From the NCBI GenBank assembly GCA_020629635.1, contig JAHDCX010000004.1, forward strand, positions 62,001 through 126,000: a stretch of DNA of 64,000 nucleotides, read 5' to 3'. A program made the position numbers and the translations under genes. The notes beneath the pieces are model-generated. The model was not told where the DNA came from, made no database searches, and saw nothing but the letters and a program-made list of their open reading frames with translations. Of this stretch, positions 42,450-51,066 are shown piece by piece (position 1 is the first letter of the stretch; each line of letters opens with the position of its first letter). The stretch is from Acidimicrobiales bacterium. GTDB lineage: Bacteria > Actinomycetota > Acidimicrobiia > Acidimicrobiales > SHLQ01.

Positions 42450-43534
42450 CCGAGATTTCCTGGTTCGGGGCGCTCTGCGATGACGACTACGAATTCCTGG
42501 GCGTTCCCGAAGAACGGCTGCAGTCGTCCTGGCCGCACTGTTCGAACATCGTCCAGACAGCAGACCGGCTTGGCTTCGACAACGTGCTGCTTCCGTCCGG
42601 CTATCAGCTCGGCATGGACTCGACGTCGTTCGCCGCCGCCATTGCCACGCACACGGAGCAGATTCAGCTTCTCCTCGCCGTGCGAATGGGCGAGATGTGG
42701 CTTCCGCAACTCGCACGTCAGCTCGCAACGATCGATCAGATGGCGGGTGGACGGCTCACGATCAACATCATCTCGAGCGACATCCCCGGAGCGCCGCTCG
42801 AAAGCGCCCCCCGCTACCAGCGGACCCGCGAGTGGATGACCGTCCTGCGAGCCCTCCTCAACGGCGAGTCCATCGATTTCCACGGCGAGTTCGTCGACCT
42901 CGTCGTCGATCCACCTCGCCTGCGCACGGTTTCGGGTCACTGCCCGCCGTTCTACTTCGGTGGATTCAGCCCTGCGGCCAAGGACACGGCGGCCGAACAT
43001 GCCGACGTCTTCCTGACCTGGCCCGACACGGTTGCGGGCGTCGCTGCGACCGTGGAGGAGATGACCACGCTCGCCGCCGGGTACGAACGCGAGCTGAAGT
43101 ACGGCCTGCGGGCACATGTGATCGTCCGTGAGACCGAGGCCGAGGCCCGAGCCGCGGCCCAACGGCTCCTCTCCAAACTCGATGACGACGAGGGTGAGAA
43201 GATTCGCCAGAAGAGCCTCGATACGGCATCGGCCGGTGTCGCTCGACAGAACGAGCTGCGCGATTCGTCGTCCGACGACGGTTTCGTCGAGCCGAATCTG
43301 TGGACCGGCGTCGGCCGGGCCCGCAGTGGCGCAGGCGCCGCGATCGTGGGCGACCCCGACCAGGTGCTCGCCAAGTTGCGGGCGTACGAGTCGGTGGGAG
43401 TCGGCGCCTTCATCTTGTCGGGCTACACCCATGCTGCCGAAGCCGACCTCTTTGCGAAGTACGTGCTTCCCAACATCAAACATGGGCCGCTGTACGAGGG
43501 TTCCACGACTCGTCCGACCGAGGCTCCGGTCTGA
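42446..43534 (+). CDS. SsuD-like FMNH2-dependent monooxygenase (LLM class)
   Basis: A 362-residue luciferase-family oxidoreductase resembling alkanesulfonate monooxygenase: IVQTADRLGFDNVLLPSGY, LLLAVRMGEMWLPQLARQLATIDQMAGGRLTINI, and PPFYFGGFSPAAKDTAAEHADVFLTWPD. SsuD releases sulfite from alkanesulfonates. In this sugar operon an organosulfur sugar such as a sulfoquinovose derivative is conceivable but unproven. Start overlaps the previous stop (ATGA) and its stop overlaps the GH1 ATG (TGATG). No flavin reductase is in the operon; the SsuE-like gene at 26.3 kb could serve. Confidence 0.86.
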   Translation: MTEISWFGALCDDDYEFLGVPEERLQSSWPHCSNIVQTADRLGFDNVLLPSGYQLGMDSTSFAAAIATHTEQIQLLLAVRMGEMWLPQLARQLATIDQMAGGRLTINIISSDIPGAPLESAPRYQRTREWMTVLRALLNGESIDFHGEFVDLVVDPPRLRTVSGHCPPFYFGGFSPAAKDTAAEHADVFLTWPDTVAGVAATVEEMTTLAAGYERELKYGLRAHVIVRETEAEARAAAQRLLSKLDDDEGEKIRQKSLDTASAGVARQNELRDSSSDDGFVEPNLWTGVGRARSGAGAAIVGDPDQVLAKLRAYESVGVGAFILSGYTHAAEADLFAKYVLPNIKHGPLYEGSTTRPTEAPV

Positions 43535-44880
43535 TGTCCGCTGACGGTCGGCAATTTCCCGAAGGCTTCTTCTTCGGTTCGGCTACATCGAGCTTCCAGA
43601 TCGAAGGCCGGTCGCCGGGCATCCCGCAAGGCGATTCGATCTGGGACACGTTCTGCGCAGAGCCAGGACGAATCGAGGACGCGACCGACGGGCTCACGGC
43701 CTGCGACCACGTCCATCGCTGGAGCGACGACATCGCGCTGATGGCGTCGCTCGGATTGTCGACGTATCGGTTTTCGATCTCGTGGCCGAAGGTGCTCCCG
43801 AACGGCACCGGCGAGATCAACGAGCGGGGCATGGCGTTCTACGAGCAACTCGTCGACGGACTGCTCGACGCGGGGATCACGCCGATGCCGACGCTGTATC
43901 ACTGGGACCTTCCGCAGGCCCTGCAAGACGCCGGTGGCTGGACCAACCGGGCAACAGCGGAGGCGTTCGCCGACTATGCGGCGCTGATGGCCGAACGGTT
44001 GGGCGAACGGGTCGGCACCTGGGTGACGCTGAACGAGCCCTATGTGTCGGCGGTGCTTGGTCACATCACCGGAGAACATGCGCCAGGCCACGCCGACCTG
44101 GGCGAAGGCTTGGCTGCCGCACACCACCTGTTGTTGGGACACGGACTTGCGGTCACCCGCCTGCGCGACGCCGCTCCGCACGCCGAGATCGGCATCGTGC
44201 TGAACTTCACACCGGCCGAGCCGGCGACCGACGGTCCGGCTGATGCCGCCCTCGCCAGGGTTCGCAACGGCTTCGACAACGAGTGGTACATCAACCCGAT
44301 CCGCCGCGGGACCTATCCCGCCGACATCGTCGAGGCGCTGGCCTGGGACCAGGCCGAAGTGCACGACGGTGACCTCGACGTGATTGCATCACCGATCGAC
44401 CTGCTCGGCGTCAACTACTACACGAGGGCGGTCGTTTCGGCTGTGGGGCAGCAACTGCCCTTCGGGACGCCGCGCACGGAGATGGACTGGGAGATTCATG
44501 CGCCGTCGCTGCACCGGCTGCTCGTCTGGCTGCACACCGAATATGACCTCCCCAAGATCGTGATCACCGAGAATGGCGCCGCAATGCCGGACCAGAACCG
44601 GAGAGACGGTCGGGTGCACGACGTGGACCGAATCCACTATCTGCATGATCACGTGGCAGCGGTGCTCGCCGCGATCGACGAGGGCGTGCCGATGGCCGGA
44701 TATCTGGCCTGGTCGCTGATGGACAACTTCGAATGGGCCAAGGGCTACGCAAAGCGCTTCGGGATCGTCGAGGTTGTGCCCGGCACGCTCGAACGCATCC
44801 CGAAGTCGAGTGCGCTCTGGTTCGAGCAGCTCGCCCGAAGCGGCATCATCCCTCCGGTCACCGTCCTGGACGGGGTCTGA
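43534..44880 (+). CDS. GH1 beta-glucosidase
   Basis: A 448-residue family 1 glycosidase: FPEGFFFGSATSSFQIEG, TYRFSISWPKVLPNGTGEINERGMAFY, the acid/base Glu in TLNEPYVSA (near residue 168), the nucleophile in IVITENGAA (near 347) and YLAWSLMDNFEWAKGYAKRFG. It hydrolyses beta-glucosides in the cytoplasm. It is translationally coupled to the SsuD-like gene. The stop codon lies inside a GGGGTCTGACCCC palindrome (44872-44884), so the repeat supplies the end of the gene. Confidence 0.94.
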   Translation: MSADGRQFPEGFFFGSATSSFQIEGRSPGIPQGDSIWDTFCAEPGRIEDATDGLTACDHVHRWSDDIALMASLGLSTYRFSISWPKVLPNGTGEINERGMAFYEQLVDGLLDAGITPMPTLYHWDLPQALQDAGGWTNRATAEAFADYAALMAERLGERVGTWVTLNEPYVSAVLGHITGEHAPGHADLGEGLAAAHHLLLGHGLAVTRLRDAAPHAEIGIVLNFTPAEPATDGPADAALARVRNGFDNEWYINPIRRGTYPADIVEALAWDQAEVHDGDLDVIASPIDLLGVNYYTRAVVSAVGQQLPFGTPRTEMDWEIHAPSLHRLLVWLHTEYDLPKIVITENGAAMPDQNRRDGRVHDVDRIHYLHDHVAAVLAAIDEGVPMAGYLAWSLMDNFEWAKGYAKRFGIVEVVPGTLERIPKSSALWFEQLARSGIIPPVTVLDGV

Positions 44881-44884
44881 CCCC
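44872..44884. repeat. Dispersed 13-bp palindrome forming the GH1 stop codon
   Basis: GGGGTCTGACCCC; its central TGA is the GH1 stop. The same arrangement occurs at 49333 at the end of the class I aminotransferase gene. Confidence 0.8.
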
Positions 44885-44938
44885 AAGGGTTGCTGTCAGC
44901 GCGCCTGTCTAGGGTGTCACCAACTTCCCCCTGCAACT

Positions 44939-44960
44939 GCGGCCGGTCTGGCCCGGCCGC
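44939..44960 (+). other. GC-rich hairpin ahead of the SSB-like gene
   Basis: GCGGCCG (44939-44945) pairs perfectly with CGGCCGC (44954-44960) around an 8-base loop. No T-run follows. It could end the GH1 operon or sit in the leader of the next gene, whose ribosome site starts about 6 bases later. Confidence 0.45.
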
Positions 44961-44979
44961 CCAACAAAAGGGAAGTTCC

Positions 44980-45330
44980 ATGAATCTCGTCGTAATCCGG
45001 GGAACGCTGTCGAGCGAGCCGCGCGAACGTGTCCTCCCATCGGGCACCGTCCTGTTGACCTGGGAGGTGACGACCGAGACCCCGGATGGCAAGTGGTCCG
45101 TCCCTGTGCGATGGACCGATCCCTCGAGGTCGGTCCGTCAGATCGAGGAAGGTGACGACGTGGTCGTGTACGGCGGGGTCCGGCGACGGTTCGCCAAGGT
45201 CGGCGGTGCGACCCGCTCGTTCGTTGAGGTCGTTGCGGCCCGGGCGGCCCGGCCAACGAGACGTCGCGACGTGGAGGCACTCACGTTGCGGGCCCGGCGG
45301 GTCTTGGACGAGCTCGCGCTGATATCCTGA
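44980..45330 (+). CDS. Small single-stranded-DNA-binding (OB-fold) protein
   Basis: A 116-residue protein shaped like a short SSB: MNLVVIRGTLSSEPRERVLPSGTVLLTWEVTTE covers the first OB strands, PVRWTDPSRSVRQIEEGDDVVVYGGVRRRFAKVGG the next. A basic C-terminal helix (RAARPTRRRDVEALTLRARRVL) replaces the acidic SSB tail, so it is probably an accessory rather than the replication SSB. AAAAGGGAAG precedes ATG 44980. The TGA lies in the palindrome at 45327-45342. Confidence 0.8.
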   Translation: MNLVVIRGTLSSEPRERVLPSGTVLLTWEVTTETPDGKWSVPVRWTDPSRSVRQIEEGDDVVVYGGVRRRFAKVGGATRSFVEVVAARAARPTRRRDVEALTLRARRVLDELALIS

Positions 45331-45342
45331 ACGACTGTTCAG
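45327..45342. promoter_or_regulatory. 16-bp palindrome, possible TetR-type operator
   Basis: CTGAAC-GACT-GTTCAG, perfect 6-bp arms, 42 bases ahead of the hydroxyacid dehydrogenase operon. The TGAAC-N-GTTCA form is common for TetR-family sites. It also covers the SSB-like stop codon. No TetR gene is in the window. Confidence 0.45.
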
Positions 45343-45383
45343 TTCTGTCACGGTTCAGCCCACATCGGACGAAGGGACCGCAG

Positions 45384-46280
45384 GTGAAGATTGGATTCAT
45401 CGGCCTCGGGAACATTGGGGGTGGCGCCGCAGGATGTTTGGCCGACGCTGGCCACGCGGTCCATGTCGCTGACCTCGACCCCAACCGAGTCGAAGCCCTG
45501 ATCCAACGTGGCGCCACGGCGGCAGTCGACGCGATCGACGCGGCCCGGGATGCGGAGGTGCTCTTCACCTCCGTTCCCGGTCCGCCACAGATCCGTGCGT
45601 TGGCGTTCGGAACCGATGATGAGGGTGGCCTGCTCGACGTTCTTCCCGCCGGAGCCACGTGGATCGAACTATCGACCAACGATGGCGTCACCGCAGCCGA
45701 GGTTCGCTCCGCCGCACGCGAGCGCGGCATCAGGTTCATCGATGCACCGGTCTCGGGAGGCCCGGAGGGCGCGGCTGCCGGAACGTTGTCGATCTTCGTC
45801 GGCGCCGAGGAGGCAGAGTTGGAAGGGGTCAGACCCCTCCTGGAGGTGATTGGGGGACGGGTCACCCACGTGGGTCCGCCTGGCGCCGGCATCGTGGCGA
45901 AGATTGCCCAGGTCACCCTCTGCTACACCCAGACGGTCACGTTGATCGAAGCGCTATTGCTCGGCGTCAAGGGTGGGGTCAGACCCTCCGCCATGCTCGA
46001 CATGATCCGCAACTCGGCTGGCACGAGCTATTCGGCCGAGGTCTATGGCCCAGAGATCCTGGCCGGAACGTACGACGCTTCGTTCCCGATCAGCCACGCC
46101 GCCAAGGACATGCGGCTCGCGAAATCACTCGCCGAGAGCCTCGACCTCGATCTTCCGTTCACCGAAGCCGTCGAAGATCTCTACGCTCGTGCCGAAGCCG
46201 AATTTGGCCCGACGGCAGCCCATTGCCTGGCCGCCCAACTCCTCGAACGCCACAACGATCTGATCCTGCACCAACTCTGA
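45384..46280 (+). CDS. Beta-hydroxyacid dehydrogenase (HIBADH/L-threonate dehydrogenase family)
   Basis: A 298-residue NAD(P) enzyme: Rossmann GFIGLGNIGGGAAGCLADAG, substrate loop FIDAPVSGGPEGAAAGTLSIFVG and the catalytic-lysine region AGIVAKIAQVTLCY near residue 170. The usual Asn after the lysine (K-x2-N) is Gln here. It oxidises a 3-hydroxy acid, possibly a tetronate, given the neighbouring class II aldolase. It heads a four-gene operon. Two dispersed palindromes (45825, 45975) fall inside it. Confidence 0.87.
   Translation: MKIGFIGLGNIGGGAAGCLADAGHAVHVADLDPNRVEALIQRGATAAVDAIDAARDAEVLFTSVPGPPQIRALAFGTDDEGGLLDVLPAGATWIELSTNDGVTAAEVRSAARERGIRFIDAPVSGGPEGAAAGTLSIFVGAEEAELEGVRPLLEVIGGRVTHVGPPGAGIVAKIAQVTLCYTQTVTLIEALLLGVKGGVRPSAMLDMIRNSAGTSYSAEVYGPEILAGTYDASFPISHAAKDMRLAKSLAESLDLDLPFTEAVEDLYARAEAEFGPTAAHCLAAQLLERHNDLILHQL
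45825..45837. repeat. Dispersed 13-bp palindrome, A-type copy
   Basis: GGGGTCAGACCCC in the hydroxyacid dehydrogenase gene, read as GVRPL. Confidence 0.8.
45975..45987. repeat. Dispersed palindrome, one-mismatch copy
   Basis: GGGGTCAGACCCT, one mismatch, again read as GVRP in the same gene, 150 bases after the previous copy. Confidence 0.7.
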
Positions 46281-46290
46281 AAGGCCCGTC

Positions 46291-47070
46291 ATGACCGACA
46301 CGCTCAACGAAGTCACCGCCGACGATTTCACCGCGGCCAACGCGGGCAGCTACACCGGCGACGAGTGGCAAGCTCGCGTCGACCTGGCGGCGATGTACCG
46401 GCTGTCCGCGCACTTCGGCTACGACGACACCATCTGGAACCACATCACGATGCGCGTCCCGGGCAGCGACCACGACTTCTTCCTCAACAAGTTCGGCCTG
46501 CTCTACAACGAAGTCACCGCGTCCAACCTCATCAAGATCGATGCCGAAGGCAACGTGCTCGAAGGCCCGGCCGACGTGAACACGGCTGGGTTCGTGATCC
46601 ATGGCGCGATCCACAACGACTTCCCTCAGCACAAGGTCGTCTTCCACGCCCACGTCCCGGAGGCCCTCGCCATCACCGCGATGAAGGACGGGTTCCAGCA
46701 CCTCGTGCAGGACACGTCGATGCTGTACGGCGAGATCGGGTACCACGACTGGGAGGGTCTCTCACTCACCCTCGAGGAACGGGAACGGCTCGCCAAGAAC
46801 ATGGAAGGCAATCGCGTGCTCGTCATGCGAAACCACGGCTTCCTGACGGTCGGTGAGACGCCGGGCGAGGCCTTCATGGTCATGCACTACTTCATTCGTG
46901 GCTGCCGGGCCTTCCTCGCCGCCCATGCGACCGGTCTCGAACTCGATGCCGGTCCCACCGACATCTGGGAACTCTCCAAGCGGCAATACGACCACTTCCC
47001 GCTTGGCAAGTACGAGTGGCCGGCGCTGCTTCGTCTGCTCGACCAGATCGACCCGAGCTTCCGGAGCTGA
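46291..47070 (+). CDS. Class II aldolase/adducin-family protein
   Basis: A 259-residue class II aldolase/adducin-like enzyme: YDDTIWNHITMRVPGSDHDFFLNKFGLLYNEVTASNLIKID, metal-binding His in VVFHAHVPEALAIT, and NRVLVMRNHGFLTVGETPGEAF. The family includes fuculose-phosphate and oxo-tetronate-phosphate aldolases and decarboxylases using Zn or Mn. It starts 10 bases after the dehydrogenase; together they resemble part of a tetronate pathway, but no kinase is present. Confidence 0.88.
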   Translation: MTDTLNEVTADDFTAANAGSYTGDEWQARVDLAAMYRLSAHFGYDDTIWNHITMRVPGSDHDFFLNKFGLLYNEVTASNLIKIDAEGNVLEGPADVNTAGFVIHGAIHNDFPQHKVVFHAHVPEALAITAMKDGFQHLVQDTSMLYGEIGYHDWEGLSLTLEERERLAKNMEGNRVLVMRNHGFLTVGETPGEAFMVMHYFIRGCRAFLAAHATGLELDAGPTDIWELSKRQYDHFPLGKYEWPALLRLLDQIDPSFRS

Positions 47071-47072
47071 CG

Positions 47073-48161
47073 TTGCGCATCGAGCGAGTCGACACGCGGG
47101 TTGTCGACGTGCCGCTCGCCACCCCAATCGGCACGGCGATCCATGCGATCTCGTCGGTCGGCTGCGTGCTCGTCGACGTCTGGACCACGGACGGCGTGGT
47201 CGGACAGGGCTACTGCTTCACCATCAACGGTGAGCGGATCAGCGCGTTCGAGGCGATGGTTCGGGGACTCGCAGAGGCGCATGTGATTGGCCGAGACGCG
47301 ACTGAAACGTCGGGTATTTGGGCCGACGTGTGGGTTGCGCTGAACCCGACGGGGCACAAGGGCGTCACGATCGGCGCAATGTCGGCGCTCGATGTGGCGT
47401 GCTGGGACGCCGTCGGCAAGACCCTCGATCTGCCGCTCCACCGGATCTGGGGTGCGTGCCGCGACACGATCCCGACGTATGCGAGCTCGGGCTTGTGGCT
47501 CACCCAATCGATCGATGAGTTGGTCGACGAGGCCGCAGGTTTTGTCGAGCAGGGCTTCCGCGCGATGAAGATCCGTTTGGGTTCGCCGGACCGCCAGCAC
47601 GACGTGGCTCGCGTCCGTGCGGTGCGTGACGCCATCGGCCCCGAGGTCGCACTGCATGCCGACGCCAACCAGAAGTTCACGCCCAAGCAGGCCATCCGTC
47701 TGGGTCGAGATCTCGAGGCGTTCGATCTGGTGTGGTTCGAAGAACCGGTGGCGACTCACGACCGGGTGGGCAGCGCCGATGTGCGCCGCGCCCTCGATAC
47801 GCCCATCGCCACCGGCGAGACCGAATACACCCGGTATGGCATGCGCGATCTCGTTGAGGCGCGAGCGGTCGACGTGCTGATGCCCGACCTTCAGCGCATG
47901 GGGGGCTACACCGAGTTTCGTGTGGGAGCGGCGTACGCCGCAACGCACGACATCGCGGTCTCCACGCACATCTTCAGCGAGCATTCGCTCGCCCTCGCCG
48001 GGTCCCTTCCGGGCTGCGTGTCTGTCGAACACATGGACTGGTTCGCGCCGCTGTTCGTCGAGTCGATGGACCTGAACGATGCGGGTGAGCTCGTCATCCC
48101 CGATCGTCCGGGCGCCGGATTCACGTTCGACGAGGATCGCATCGCATCGATGCAAGACTGA
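47073..48161 (+). CDS. Enolase-superfamily dehydratase/racemase (mandelate racemase type)
   Basis: A 362-residue MR/MLE enzyme. Base lysine in AMKIRLGSPD (near residue 164), metal ligands in LHADANQKF (Asp), VWFEEPV (Glu) and ATGETEYTRYG (Glu), and the second base His in VSTHIFSEHS. It abstracts the alpha proton of a carboxylate, so dehydration of a sugar acid or racemisation is expected. TTG 47073 with GGAG 6 bases upstream is the start, 2 bases after the aldolase stop. A longer frame from 47016 overlaps the aldolase and is rejected. Confidence 0.88.
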   Translation: MRIERVDTRVVDVPLATPIGTAIHAISSVGCVLVDVWTTDGVVGQGYCFTINGERISAFEAMVRGLAEAHVIGRDATETSGIWADVWVALNPTGHKGVTIGAMSALDVACWDAVGKTLDLPLHRIWGACRDTIPTYASSGLWLTQSIDELVDEAAGFVEQGFRAMKIRLGSPDRQHDVARVRAVRDAIGPEVALHADANQKFTPKQAIRLGRDLEAFDLVWFEEPVATHDRVGSADVRRALDTPIATGETEYTRYGMRDLVEARAVDVLMPDLQRMGGYTEFRVGAAYAATHDIAVSTHIFSEHSLALAGSLPGCVSVEHMDWFAPLFVESMDLNDAGELVIPDRPGAGFTFDEDRIASMQD

Positions 48162-48165
48162 GGAG

Positions 48166-49341
48166 ATGCGGCTCACCGATCGGACCCGACGACAGATCGA
48201 CTCGCCAATCGGTGCCCACGCCCATCTCCTCGGCCAGGTCCCGCCCGACCGCCCGCTGCTCGACCTCTCCCAAGGCGCCCCCGGCTTCCCGACAGCGCCC
48301 GCGATCGCCGCCCGCATCGCCGAAGTCGCCACACAACCCGACGGTGGCCGCTATGCGCCGCTCCTTGGGCTGCTCCATGTTCGCGAAGCGTTTGCCGGCG
48401 AGGTCGGCGATGCCTACGGCACCGCGGGGTCAGCCGATGTGTCGGCTGCCGACGTCTGCATCACCAGCGGATGCAATCAGGCGTTCTGCATGGTTGCGTC
48501 GGCGATCGCAGAGCCCGGCGACGACATCGTGCTGACCGCACCGTGGTACTTCAACCATCACATGTGGCTCGGGCTCGATTCGGTCGGGGCCACGATCGTC
48601 GAACCCGCCGACGGGCTCGAGGCGACGGTTGAGGAGTTCGAGCAGGCGATCGGCCCGCGGACCCGTGCGATCGTCGTCGTGACGCCCGGGAATCCGACCG
48701 GTCACGTGGTGAGCGCAGAGCGGCTTGCCCAATACGCCGCACTGGCGCGAGATCGCGGGATTGCGCTCATCGTCGACGAGACCTACCGGTCGTTCGTTCC
48801 CGGTGGCCGTCCACACAGGCTGTTCGACGATCCCGACTGGCGCGACACGGTCGTCAGCCTGCACTCGTTCTCAAAGGACCTTGCCATCCCCGGCGCGCGA
48901 GTCGGCGCAATCGTGGCTGGGCCCGACCTCCTCCGGGAGGCAGCCAAGTTGATCGACTGCGTGACGATCTGCGCCCCGCGCCTCGGGCAGGAGGCGGTCC
49001 ATGCGGGCCTGACCCAGGCGCTCGAGTGGCGGGCCGGCAAGGTGGCCGAGATCGCCGAAAAGCAGCGACGGTTCGAATCGGTGTTGGCGAGTCGGCCCGG
49101 CGGATTCGAGCTCCGAAGTGCCGGGGCTTACTATGGCTGGGTGCGTCATGGGCTCGATGTGGCGACCCCCGAGGTCGTGGAACGGCTCCTCCTCGAACAG
49201 GGAATACTGACGATTCCGGGGACGGCGTTCACCCCGACCGACACGTCGATGCTTCGTTTCAGCTTCGCGAACGCTGATCTCGATCGCCTCGACGAACTCG
49301 CTCCTCGATTGATCGACCTCGCCGAATCCACAGGGGTCTGA
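48166..49341 (+). CDS. Class I/II aminotransferase
   Basis: A 391-residue fold-type I PLP enzyme: LLDLSQGAPGFPTAPAI, TSGCNQAFCMVASAI, APWYFNHHMWL, VVVTPGNPTGHVVS, IVDETYRSF and the PLP lysine in LHSFSKDLAIPGARVGAI (near residue 237). The substrate is unknown. AGGAG touches the ATG at 48166 with no spacer, an unusual ribosome site, though no better start is available. It ends the operon; its stop codon is inside a GGGGTCTGACCCC palindrome. Confidence 0.88.
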   Translation: MRLTDRTRRQIDSPIGAHAHLLGQVPPDRPLLDLSQGAPGFPTAPAIAARIAEVATQPDGGRYAPLLGLLHVREAFAGEVGDAYGTAGSADVSAADVCITSGCNQAFCMVASAIAEPGDDIVLTAPWYFNHHMWLGLDSVGATIVEPADGLEATVEEFEQAIGPRTRAIVVVTPGNPTGHVVSAERLAQYAALARDRGIALIVDETYRSFVPGGRPHRLFDDPDWRDTVVSLHSFSKDLAIPGARVGAIVAGPDLLREAAKLIDCVTICAPRLGQEAVHAGLTQALEWRAGKVAEIAEKQRRFESVLASRPGGFELRSAGAYYGWVRHGLDVATPEVVERLLLEQGILTIPGTAFTPTDTSMLRFSFANADLDRLDELAPRLIDLAESTGV

Positions 49342-49406
49342 CCCCATTCGAAGGGTCTGGACAGAGGGTCTGACCCCATCTGGACCCAACTGGAGGGTCT
49401 GACCCC
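49333..49406. repeat. Cluster of three dispersed palindromes after the aminotransferase
   Basis: Copies at 49333-49345 (perfect, its TGA being the stop codon), 49365-49377 and 49394-49406 (both AGGGTCTGACCCC), spaced about 30 bases, plus a half copy AGGGTCTGGAC near 49352. This is the densest group and the only one mainly outside genes. It may act as an operon end. Confidence 0.85.
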
Positions 49407-49494
49407 CGTCGCGAGATCGCAACAACACTTTCACTGCATCTTTATCGGGGTTCTCGCTACGTTCCGTGGTGGACGGTTCGTTCGAGGAGACCCT
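49407..49494. other. Gap before the DUF4173 pair, promoter likely
   Basis: Between the palindrome cluster and the next gene. ACACTTTCACTGCATCTTTATCGGGG is locally AT-rich, with TTTCAC...TTTATC as a weak candidate for promoter boxes. GAGGAGA precedes the GTG at 49495. Confidence 0.35.
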
Positions 49495-51054
49495 GTGAGC
49501 ATTTCTGATTCGCCACCGCCGCCACCGCCTCCGGTGGCACCCGATCCTGCGCCAGAGGGTCTGACCCCTCAGCTGGCGCCGAGCCCGTTCGCTCGCTCCG
49601 AGAAGCCGGATCTGCACATGCGTGAGGTGGGCGGGATCCTGCTTGCTGCGTTCCTGGCCAACCTCGCAGCACGCGCGGGACTTGCCGGATTGGCGTCCAC
49701 CCTCGTTGTCGTGGTGATCGCCGGGTCGCTCTGGTCAGCTGATCGGCTCCAGACCAGGTCGTCCAGGGGTCTGATCGTCGCCGCGGTCCTGCTCGCCCCG
49801 TGGCTCGCGGTCCGCGCTGCGCCTGAGCTCACCGCGTCGACGCTCGCGGCGATTGTCGTTTGCGTCGCCCTTGCGGTTGGCATCTCCCGGACCGGACGTC
49901 TCCTCGACCTCTCCTTTGTTGGCGTCGTCGCCCATGTCACGGCTCAGGCGCTCGAGTGGACCTATGGCTTGGACATGGTCCAGCGGTTCGTCCGGAAGAC
50001 GGCCGAAAGGGGTCAGGCGGGCGCAGCGTTGCGCGGCGTCGTCGTGGCGGTGCCGGTGATCTTCGTGTTCGGCGCACTGTTGGCGTCGGCCGACGATGTC
50101 TTTGCGAGCTTCCTTCTTCTTGACGACCTGCCGTCGATGACCGGCCATGTGGTGCTCACACTGCTCTTTGCGGTCGGACTGCTGGGGGTGTTCTCGCGGG
50201 CGGCGCACGAAACGCCCGCTGAGGTCACCGAACCCCGAGCCTCGGGTCTCGCCCCGCTCGAGGTGATGATCGTCCTCGCGAGCTTGGCATTGCTGTTTGC
50301 GGGCTTCGTCATCACCCAGGTCCTCGTTGCGGTCGACGGGCTCGACCACGTGCTCCGCACCGAGGGTCTCACGCAGGCCGAACATGCACGGCGTGGCTTC
50401 TTTCAGCTGCTGTGGGTCGCCGCCCTCAGCCTTGGCCTCCTTGGAGTGATCCGCGCTGTGCGTCGCCCGGTGACAGAGACCGAACGCGATCGTTTCAGGC
50501 CGCTGGCGCTCATTGTCCTCGCGCTCAGCCTCGCCATCGCCGGAGTCGCACTGCAGCGGTTGCTTGCCTACATCGACACGTTCGATCTGACGCCACTCCG
50601 CTTGTGGGCGCTCTCTGCGATCATCTGGGTCGCGGTGACGATCGTTGGGTACGCGCTCTCGATCGCCGGGGTTCGGTCGAAGGTGTCCTGGTTTCCGGGA
50701 TTCATGGTCATCTCGGCCGCTGCGTTCGTCTTTGCGATGAACGTCGTGAATCCCGACGCAACGATCGCCAAGCACAACATCGAGCAGTCCCTCGAACGGG
50801 GCGCCTCCGAGCTCGACGTACGGCTTCTGGGTTCGCTGTCAGACGACGCAGTGCCTGTCGTGTTCGACAAGATGGGCGACCTGCCGGACTCGGTCCGCGA
50901 CACAGTGAGCCGGGAGCTCTGCACCGAGCCTGTGGACGAGATGACGTTCGGGCCGTTCGGGTGGAACCGCTCGGATCGCCTTGCCGAGAAGGTCTACGAC
51001 GACAATTGCGCCTCGCCGAGGCCGACGGACAACCCATCCCGGCGTGGCGACTGA
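49495..51054 (+). CDS. DUF4173 multi-spanning membrane protein, copy 1
   Basis: A 519-residue membrane protein. A Pro-rich cytoplasmic N-terminus (PPPPPPPVAPDPAPE) is followed by about ten membrane segments and a C-terminal soluble stretch (~430-519). Family marks are LLASADDVFASFL, GLTQAEHARRGFFQLLWVAALSLG and VVNPDATIAKHNIEQ. The function is unknown. It is followed 12 bases later by a related copy. A palindrome copy at 49556-49568 lies in the N-terminus. Confidence 0.83.
   Translation: MSISDSPPPPPPPVAPDPAPEGLTPQLAPSPFARSEKPDLHMREVGGILLAAFLANLAARAGLAGLASTLVVVVIAGSLWSADRLQTRSSRGLIVAAVLLAPWLAVRAAPELTASTLAAIVVCVALAVGISRTGRLLDLSFVGVVAHVTAQALEWTYGLDMVQRFVRKTAERGQAGAALRGVVVAVPVIFVFGALLASADDVFASFLLLDDLPSMTGHVVLTLLFAVGLLGVFSRAAHETPAEVTEPRASGLAPLEVMIVLASLALLFAGFVITQVLVAVDGLDHVLRTEGLTQAEHARRGFFQLLWVAALSLGLLGVIRAVRRPVTETERDRFRPLALIVLALSLAIAGVALQRLLAYIDTFDLTPLRLWALSAIIWVAVTIVGYALSIAGVRSKVSWFPGFMVISAAAFVFAMNVVNPDATIAKHNIEQSLERGASELDVRLLGSLSDDAVPVVFDKMGDLPDSVRDTVSRELCTEPVDEMTFGPFGWNRSDRLAEKVYDDNCASPRPTDNPSRRGD
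49556..49568. repeat. Dispersed palindrome in DUF4173 copy 1
   Basis: AGGGTCTGACCCC, read as EGLTP in the disordered N-terminal region. Confidence 0.75.
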
Positions 51055-51066
51055 GCGGAACCTGCG

